From Bog-756 sp963699105 (GTDB taxonomy: Bacteria > Actinomycetota > Acidimicrobiia > Acidimicrobiales > RAAP-2), in the NCBI GenBank assembly GCA_963699105.1, contig CAVOTI010000005.1:496001-560000 (forward strand): a stretch of 64,000 nt of DNA. Direction: 5' to 3'. Every line of letters begins with the position of its first letter. Positions within the stretch are counted from its first letter, which is position 1. Positions 58,857 through 64,000 of this stretch are shown here, piece after piece. The notes under the pieces were generated by a model. The model did no database searches. It saw nothing but the letters and a program-made list of their open reading frames with translations, and was not told where the DNA came from. The translations under genes and the position numbers were made by a program.

Positions 58857-59582
58857 TCAGGTGACCTGGCCCGAGTGCACCGACCGGAGACGCCGGTCGA
58901 GATGGGCCTCCATGGCCTCGGTGGCCAGGGCCGTCACCTCGTCGGTGACCGGCGACCGGGGTTCGCCGAGCACACCGGCCAACCCCCCGCCCAGGGTGCG
59001 GCGCAACAGGTCGAGGGCTCCGGCCGACAGCGGTCGTCCCCGCCGGCAGACGCGGCACAGCACGCCGCCCTCCACCGGGTCGAACGCCACCAGCTGCCCG
59101 GCATCCTCCTGCCCACAGGAGACGCAGACATCGAGCATGGGGGCCGATCCCTCGAGGGCCAGCACCTTCAAGAAGAAGGCAGCAGCCACCATGGGCGAGT
59201 TCCGCTCGGACAGTACGCCGATGGCCCCCACCAGCATCCCGTACAGCTCGGGATTGCCGTGCCGCTCCTGACCGATCTGGTCGACCACCTCGAGCATGGA
59301 CATGGCGGCGGACATGCGGTCCAGGTCCTCGCGGACCGGGCGGAAGGTGTCGATGACCTCGACCTGGTTGATGGTGTCCAGGTCCCCCCGTCCCTGCCAG
59401 CCGAGGAGGGCCACGTGGCTGAGCGGCTCGAGGCGGGATCCGAACTTGGACGTGGTGCGGCGGACCCCTTTGGCCACCGCCCGCACCTTGCCGTGCTCCT
59501 CGGTCATCAAGGTGACGATCCGGTCCGCCTCGCCCAGGCGGATGGTGCGCAGCACCATGCCCCGGTCACGGAACAGGGTCAT
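58857..59582 (-). CDS. recO: DNA repair protein RecO
   Basis: A 241-residue protein: an N-terminal OB fold (FRDRGMVLRTIRLGEADRIV, HGKVRAVAKGVRRTTSKFG), a helical domain with SMLEVVDQIGQERHGNPELY, and a zinc-binding segment CVSCGQEDAGQLVAFDPVEG followed by CRVC. It helps load RecA at gaps. ATG 59582 overlaps the upstream small gene as ATGA. It belongs to the uppS - small membrane protein - recO - hemW operon. Confidence 0.95.
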   Translation of the reverse strand: MTLFRDRGMVLRTIRLGEADRIVTLMTEEHGKVRAVAKGVRRTTSKFGSRLEPLSHVALLGWQGRGDLDTINQVEVIDTFRPVREDLDRMSAAMSMLEVVDQIGQERHGNPELYGMLVGAIGVLSERNSPMVAAAFFLKVLALEGSAPMLDVCVSCGQEDAGQLVAFDPVEGGVLCRVCRRGRPLSAGALDLLRRTLGGGLAGVLGEPRSPVTDEVTALATEAMEAHLDRRLRSVHSGQVT

Positions 59583-59887
59583 CGCCGGGAGCGGTTCTCC
59601 CCGGCCGGAGGGCGACCGTCGGCCCCGGGCCGGCCACCGGTGGGGGCGCCCTGGCGACGGTCCCCCCGCAACAGGTTGTTGGCGGCGATCAGTCCCAGGA
59701 CGACCGGGGGCAGCACCACCAGGGGGAGGACCTCGGTGAACCCGGCCACGTCCATCAGGACGATGAAGCCGTACATGATCACGCACAGCACCACGGCGGT
59801 GACGATCCACACCCCGCCGGCGTCGTCCCGGTGGCGGTGGGTCCTGGTCCCCGGGGTGGGGCGCCGGCGCGTGGTCGGTTCGGTCAT
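59579..59887 (-). CDS. small two-helix membrane protein between uppS and recO
   Basis: A 102-residue protein with a basic N-terminal tail (about 25 residues), two hydrophobic helices (WIVTAVVLCVIMYGFIVLMD, and EVLPLVVLPPVVLGLIAANN), and a Gly/Arg/Pro-rich C-terminus. ATG 59887 overlaps the uppS stop as TGATG, and its own stop overlaps recO, so all three are coupled. It is unrecognised; proteins of this kind often accompany uppS/recO in Acidimicrobiia. Confidence 0.75.
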   Translation of the reverse strand: MTEPTTRRRPTPGTRTHRHRDDAGGVWIVTAVVLCVIMYGFIVLMDVAGFTEVLPLVVLPPVVLGLIAANNLLRGDRRQGAPTGGRPGADGRPPAGENRSRR

Positions 59888-60657
59888 CACGTGACACCAC
59901 CGTACCGGCGTTGGCGGCGCTGGAAGTCCCGCACCGCCTCGAACAGGTGGGTTCGGCGGAAGTCCGGCCACAGGACGTCGTCGAACACCAGCTCGCTGTA
60001 GGCCAGCTGCCACAGCAGGAAGTTGGAGATGCGGTGCTCGCCCGATGTCCGGATCACCAGGTCGGGATCGGGTTGGTCGGGGAAGTAGAGCCGGGAGCGG
60101 ATGGCCTTCTCGTTGACCTTGTCGGGGTGCACCCCGTCGGCCACCAGCCGCTGCACGGCGTCGACGATCTCGGCTCGACCCCCGTAGTTGAACGCCATGG
60201 TCAGGGTGCAACGGCGGTTGGAGGCGGTCAGCTCGATCGACTCGTCCATGCGGCGCAGGACCCGCTTGGGCACGCGCCAGTCGCGCCGGCCGGCGAACCG
60301 GATCCGGACCCCTTTCTCGTGCAGCTCGTCGCGGCGGCGGGCCAGCAGGCTCTCGTTGAAGCCCATCAGGTAGCGAACCTCGTCGGCCGGCCGGCGCCAG
60401 TTCTCGGTCGAGAAGGCGTACATGGTGATCCAGGGGATCTCGAGCTCGAGGGCGCCCTCTACGGCGTCGAGCAGCGCCGCCTCCCCGGCGGCGTGTCCCT
60501 CGGTGCGGGGAAGTCCCCGCCGGGCCGCCCACCGGCCGTTCCCGTCCATGACGCAGGCCACATGGGCGGGGATCGGACCGCCGGCCACGTCGGAAGCGGA
60601 CACCACCGGACGGAGCTGGTCGTCGTCCCCGTCTTCACCCGTCTGCTCCGGTCGCAC
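59887..60657 (-). CDS. uppS: polyprenyl diphosphate synthase (undecaprenyl-type)
   Basis: A 256-residue cis-prenyltransferase. Asp38 in CVMDGNGRWAARRGLP is the catalytic Mg-binding Asp; YAFSTENWRRPADEVRYLM, TMAFNYGGRAEIVDAVQRL, DLVIRTSGEHRISNFLLWQ and ELVFDDVLWPDF are the other conserved blocks. It adds isopentenyl units in cis to make the lipid carrier for cell-wall, PIM and exopolysaccharide synthesis. ATG 60657. The R-T-S-G-E-x-R-I-S-N block is complete. Confidence 0.96.
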   Translation of the reverse strand: MRPEQTGEDGDDDQLRPVVSASDVAGGPIPAHVACVMDGNGRWAARRGLPRTEGHAAGEAALLDAVEGALELEIPWITMYAFSTENWRRPADEVRYLMGFNESLLARRRDELHEKGVRIRFAGRRDWRVPKRVLRRMDESIELTASNRRCTLTMAFNYGGRAEIVDAVQRLVADGVHPDKVNEKAIRSRLYFPDQPDPDLVIRTSGEHRISNFLLWQLAYSELVFDDVLWPDFRRTHLFEAVRDFQRRQRRYGGVT

Positions 60658-60801
60658 CCTGCGAACCTATCGTTTCGATGGAAGGCCCGTGCCCGGGTCA
60701 GCCGGGATCGGCGGCCACCGAAGGGTGGTCGGGGCCGACGGGCGCCGGGTCCGAACACCGGTGGTTGAGCTGCCGTGCTGCGGGCACTAGACCCTCTCTC
60801 C

Positions 60802-61560
60802 ATGTCTCCCTGGTCGGCGCTGGTCATCTTTGTCGCCGGGCTGGCGGCCGGGACGGTCAACACCATCGTCGGCTCGGGGTCGTTGATCACCTTCCCGGCG
60901 CTGATCGGCCTGGGTTACGCCCCGGTGCTGGCCAACGTGTCGAACACGGTGGGACTGGTCCCGGGCAACGCCAGCGGGGCGGTGGCCTACCGGCGGGAGC
61001 TGGCCGGTCAGCGCAGCCGGCTCGTCCAGCTGGGCTCCTCCTCGGTGCTCGGCGCCCTGGCCGGGGCGGCGCTGCTCCTCGGCCTCCCCCACGAGGTGTT
61101 CAAGGCGGCCGTGCCCGCCCTCATCGCCGTCGCCGCCCTGCTCATGGCGGTCCAGCCCCAGGTGAGGGCCAAGCTCGAGTCGCGGGGTGGGAGCCGGAAG
61201 CACGGAGGGGCCGGCCTGGTGGCCGGCGTGTTCCTCACCGGCGTCTACGGCGGCTACTTCGGGGCGGCCCAGGGGGTCATCCTCATCTCCCTGCTGGCCA
61301 TCTTCATCGACGACGACCTGCAACGCCTCAACGGCACCAAGAACGTGTTGGCACTCACCGCCAATGCCGTGGCCGCGGTGTTCTTCGTGGCCGTCACCCA
61401 CGTGTCGTGGTCGGTGGCCGGCCTGATCGCCGCCGGGTCGATCATCGGTGGACAGGTGGGGGGACGGTACGGGCGGCGCATCCCGGCGTCCGTCCTCCGG
61501 TGGGTCGTGGTGTTCGGCGGCCTGGGGGTGGCGGTGGGGCTGGCCGTCGAGTGGCGCTGA
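60802..61560 (+). CDS. TSUP (TauE/SafE)-family sulfite/anion exporter
   Basis: A 252-residue membrane protein with about eight hydrophobic helices. Signature pattern: FVAGLAAGTVNTIVGSGSLI, LIGLGYAPVLANVSNTVGLV and YGGYFGAAQGVILISLLAIF. The family moves small anions such as sulfite, sulfoacetate or thiosulfate across the inner membrane. ATG at 60802 is used; an upstream GTG at 60775 would add nine residues. It is divergent from uppS; 144 bases between them. Confidence 0.87.
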   Translation: MSPWSALVIFVAGLAAGTVNTIVGSGSLITFPALIGLGYAPVLANVSNTVGLVPGNASGAVAYRRELAGQRSRLVQLGSSSVLGALAGAALLLGLPHEVFKAAVPALIAVAALLMAVQPQVRAKLESRGGSRKHGGAGLVAGVFLTGVYGGYFGAAQGVILISLLAIFIDDDLQRLNGTKNVLALTANAVAAVFFVAVTHVSWSVAGLIAAGSIIGGQVGGRYGRRIPASVLRWVVVFGGLGVAVGLAVEWR

Positions 61561-61603
61561 TGGCCGGGACCGTCCCGAGGTGGGGCGCCGGTAGGGTCGG
61601 TGG

Positions 61604-63628
61604 ATGACCGACGAGGTGACGGCGACGCTGCGGGCGGTGGCCGGAGCACTGCCCGGAGGCGGCGAGCGGCGCCTCGGCCAGGAGCAGATGGCCGAGGCCG
61701 TGGCCGTTTCGATCACCGGTCGACGCCACCTGGTGGTCCAGGCGGGCACCGGCACCGGGAAGTCGCTCGCCTATCTGGTGCCGGCCGCCCTGTCCGGCCA
61801 GCGGGTGGTGGTGGCCACCGCCACCAAGGCCCTCCAGGACCAGCTGGCCACCAAGGACCTGCCGCTGGTGTCGAGGGCGCTGGGGGGCAGCTTCTCCTTC
61901 GCCGTGCTGAAGGGCCGCAGTAACTACCTGTGCCAGCAGCGGGTCTCCGAGGTCGGTGGGCCGGGCCGGCAGCTCTCGCTCCAGCCCGGGGCGGCCGATC
62001 CGCCCGACGCCGACGACCCGCTCACCGACACCGCCGGGGACGAGGCGGGCGACACCGTCACCTCGGGGAGGCTCGGCCACCAGGTCAGACGGCTGGTGCG
62101 CTGGGCCGGGGACACCACCACCGGGGACCGCGCCGAGCTCGATTTCGAACCCCACTACCGGGCGTGGGCCATGGTGTCGACCACGGCGCGGGAGTGCCCG
62201 GGTGCCTTCCGGTGCCCGTCCGGTCGCCAGTGCTTCGCCGAGGAGGCGAGGGCCAGGGCGGCCGAGGCCGAGGTGGTGGTGGTCAACACCCATCTGTACG
62301 GCGCCCATCTGGCCAGCGGTGGAGCCGTGCTGCCGCCCCACCAGGTGGTGGTGTTCGACGAGGCCCACGACGTCGAAGAGGTGATGACCGACAGCCTCGG
62401 TGTGGAGATCGGGCCGGGGAGGTTCCGGGCGCTGGCCGCCACCGCCCGACCGCTGCTCGAGCCGGCCCCGTCCGGTGGCCTCGATCCGGTCGATGCCGTG
62501 TCCGACCTCGGTGACCTCCTGCAGCGGACCCTCGGGCCGCTGGTCGGGGGACGGGTCCCTCCCGCCTCCCTCGGTGGTGGCGGCCGCCCGTCGGGCCGGG
62601 GCCCGACCGCCGAACCGGGGCTGGGCGAGGTGGTCGAGCTGGCGTCGGGACGGGTGGGTCGGCTGGTCGACGGCCTGCGCCAGGCCGAACGTGAGGCGGG
62701 GGACGACGAACCGTCCGCCGTCCGCTCCCGGCGCGACCGGGTGCTGCTGGCCGCCGGTCATCTGGCCGCCGACCTGGCCCGGGTGGGCACCCTCACCGAG
62801 GACGAGGTGGCCTGGGTGGACGGCGGGGCCCGGTCGCCCAGCCTGCGGATATCGCCCATCGACGTCGGGCCCCTGCTGTCCGAACACCTGTGGGGCACGG
62901 TCACCGGCATCCTGACTTCGGCCACCGTGCCGATCGGACTGGCGGAACGCCTCGGGCTCCCCGGGGACGAGTGCGACGACCTCGACGTGGGCAGTCCCTT
63001 CGACTACCGCGACCACGCCCTGTTGTACGTGGCCCAGTCCCTGCCCGACCGGCGGCGCCCCGAGGCCGAGCCCGCCCTCCACGACGAGCTCGAGGTGCTG
63101 ATCGGTGCAGCCGGTGGCCGGACCCTGGCCCTGTTCACCAGCTGGCGGGCCATGCACGCCGCCCGCCAGGCGCTGGCCGACCGCCTCCCGTTCCCCCTCC
63201 TCTCCCAGTCGGACCTGCCCAAGCCGGCCCTGATCGAGGCCTTCTCGTCCGACGAGTCGGCCTGCCTGTTCGCCACCCTCGGCTTCTGGCAGGGGGTGGA
63301 CATCCCCGGACGCACCCTCAGCCTGGTCACCGTGGACAGGATCCCCTTCCCCCGGCCCGACGAGCCGGTGCTGGAGGCCCGCCGGGAACGGGCCGGATCG
63401 GCCGCCTTCTCCACCGTCGACCTGCCCCGGGCCGGCACCCTGCTGGCCCAGGGAGCGGGCCGCCTCATCCGATCGGCCGAGGACCGGGGCGTGGTGGCCG
63501 TCCTCGACAGCCGGCTGGCCACGGCCCGCTACCGGGGAGCGCTGTTGGCCCGGGTCCCGCCCATGAAGCGCACCGTGGACCGACGAGAGGTGGTGGACTT
63601 CCTGCGCCGGATTGCCGCCGGGACGTGA
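61604..63628 (+). CDS. DinG/XPD-like ATP-dependent DNA helicase
   Basis: A 674-residue superfamily 2 helicase. Walker A is QAGTGTGKSLAYLVPAALSG, motif Ia LQDQLATKD, DEAH box VVVFDEAHDVEEVMTDSLG. Four Cys are placed as for an iron-sulfur cluster: SNYLCQQRVSE and ECPGAFRCPSGRQCFAEE. Late motifs are FTSWRAMHAARQALADRL, ATLGFWQGVDIPGRTL and AQGAGRLIRSAEDRGVVAVL (arginine finger). It unwinds damaged or branched DNA 5' to 3'. ATG 61604 after GTAGGGTCGGTGG. Length agrees with the actinobacterial DinG group. Confidence 0.93.
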   Translation: MTDEVTATLRAVAGALPGGGERRLGQEQMAEAVAVSITGRRHLVVQAGTGTGKSLAYLVPAALSGQRVVVATATKALQDQLATKDLPLVSRALGGSFSFAVLKGRSNYLCQQRVSEVGGPGRQLSLQPGAADPPDADDPLTDTAGDEAGDTVTSGRLGHQVRRLVRWAGDTTTGDRAELDFEPHYRAWAMVSTTARECPGAFRCPSGRQCFAEEARARAAEAEVVVVNTHLYGAHLASGGAVLPPHQVVVFDEAHDVEEVMTDSLGVEIGPGRFRALAATARPLLEPAPSGGLDPVDAVSDLGDLLQRTLGPLVGGRVPPASLGGGGRPSGRGPTAEPGLGEVVELASGRVGRLVDGLRQAEREAGDDEPSAVRSRRDRVLLAAGHLAADLARVGTLTEDEVAWVDGGARSPSLRISPIDVGPLLSEHLWGTVTGILTSATVPIGLAERLGLPGDECDDLDVGSPFDYRDHALLYVAQSLPDRRRPEAEPALHDELEVLIGAAGGRTLALFTSWRAMHAARQALADRLPFPLLSQSDLPKPALIEAFSSDESACLFATLGFWQGVDIPGRTLSLVTVDRIPFPRPDEPVLEARRERAGSAAFSTVDLPRAGTLLAQGAGRLIRSAEDRGVVAVLDSRLATARYRGALLARVPPMKRTVDRREVVDFLRRIAAGT

Positions 63629-63641
63629 CCCCGACCGGCGT

Positions 63642-64000
63642 TCACAGGCCCAGCCGGTCCAGGGCGTCCTGGCGCTGCTGCCACCGCTTCTCCACCCGCA
63701 CGAACAGCTCGAGGTAGGCGCCCGGGGGCATCTGGCGGCGGACGGCCGTGCCCACCTCCTTCAGGGTGGCACCCCCCTTGCCGATGACGATCCCCTTCTG
63801 GGAGTCGCGCTCGACCATGATCTCGCAGCGGACCCGCGGCCACTCCCACTCGGTGACCCGGCAGGCGATGCTGTGGGGCAGCTCGTCCTGCACCCGGTGG
63901 AGCAGTTCCTCTCGGACCAGGTCGGCGACCCAGAAGGCCTCGGCCACATCGGTGACCATCCCCTCGGGGTAGTAGCGGGGGCCCTCGGGCATCCGGGCCA
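63642..64000 (-). CDS. era: GTPase Era, C-terminal part
   Basis: The window ends inside the gene. The visible 118 residues are the end of the G domain linker (MPEGPRYYPEGMVTDVAEAF) and the KH RNA-binding domain: ELLHRVQDELPHSIACRVTE, then IVIGKGGATLKEVGTAVRRQ with the G-K-G-G loop and LELFVRVEKRWQQRQDALDR. Era binds 16S rRNA near its 3' end and helps assemble the 30S subunit. It converges with the helicase gene, 13 bases away. Confidence 0.95.
   Translation of the reverse strand, partial: ARMPEGPRYYPEGMVTDVAEAFWVADLVREELLHRVQDELPHSIACRVTEWEWPRVRCEIMVERDSQKGIVIGKGGATLKEVGTAVRRQMPPGAYLELFVRVEKRWQQRQDALDRLGL

Noticed and set aside
61442..63157. Minus-strand frame of 571 codons opposite the DinG-like helicase
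   Set aside because: Low-complexity Gly/His/Arg protein without domains; the helicase on the plus strand has all motifs.

Overview
The window is GC-rich, single-chromosome-like bacterial DNA. The gene content points to an actinobacterium, most likely an uncultured member of the Acidimicrobiia. This is inference from F420-type luciferase-like oxidoreductases, a PimB-like mannosyltransferase, a DUF222/HNH protein, a DUF7064-type protein, and the housekeeping block rpoD-dnaG, ppdK, glyS, hemW-recO-uppS and era. No 16S gene or other direct taxonomic marker is present.

Layout. (1) 1-8.7 kb: edge of an F420-type oxidoreductase, an SRPBCC protein, PimB-like glycosyltransferase overlapping queG, a hydroxyacid dehydrogenase, an acyl-CoA synthetase, CoA-acylating methylmalonate-semialdehyde dehydrogenase and a flavin-binding protein. 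(2) 8.8-17 kb: an amine/amino-acid catabolic cluster of alanine dehydrogenase, APC permease and aldehyde dehydrogenase on the minus strand, divergent from an Lrp/AsnC regulator, class III aminotransferase and FAD oxidase on the plus strand, followed by panD on the minus strand. A workable reading is amine uptake, transamination or oxidation to an aldehyde, oxidation to an acid, and recycling of alanine to pyruvate by Ald. (3) 17.4-22.3 kb: MFS transporter, FGGY sugar kinase, DUF222/HNH endonuclease and a small conserved protein. (4) 22.5-33 kb: an exopolysaccharide region with a large secreted clan GH-A-like glycosidase, a chorismate-lyase-like protein, a second TIM-barrel glycosidase-like protein, PelG-like exporter, PelF-like glycosyltransferase and a GH114 endo-polygalactosaminidase. 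This is the most interesting part: it looks like a reduced Pel-type system without the c-di-GMP receptor or the PelA/B/C/E parts inside the window. (5) 33-39.5 kb: GNAT, two exported proteins made of a cysteine-containing module, tRNA-Val, inositol monophosphatase, a lipoprotein and an OafA-type O-acetyltransferase. (6) 39.7-45 kb: aldehyde dehydrogenase, DUF7064-type protein, SnoaL-like protein, F420-type oxidoreductase, small conserved proteins and a CAT tRNA. (7) 45.1-47.3 kb: an IS21-family insertion sequence with clear ends and a 5-bp target duplication. (8) 47.5-64 kb: small conserved genes, tRNA-Asn, then core information and metabolism genes up to a truncated era.

A striking general feature is that about seventeen otherwise normal genes need one or more single-base corrections to read through, including ppdK. 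The pattern (isolated +/-1 shifts, often in G/C runs, with intact protein on both sides) looks like assembly or sequencing error rather than gene decay. Coordinates for these genes span the whole gene and the evidence field says where the frame changes.
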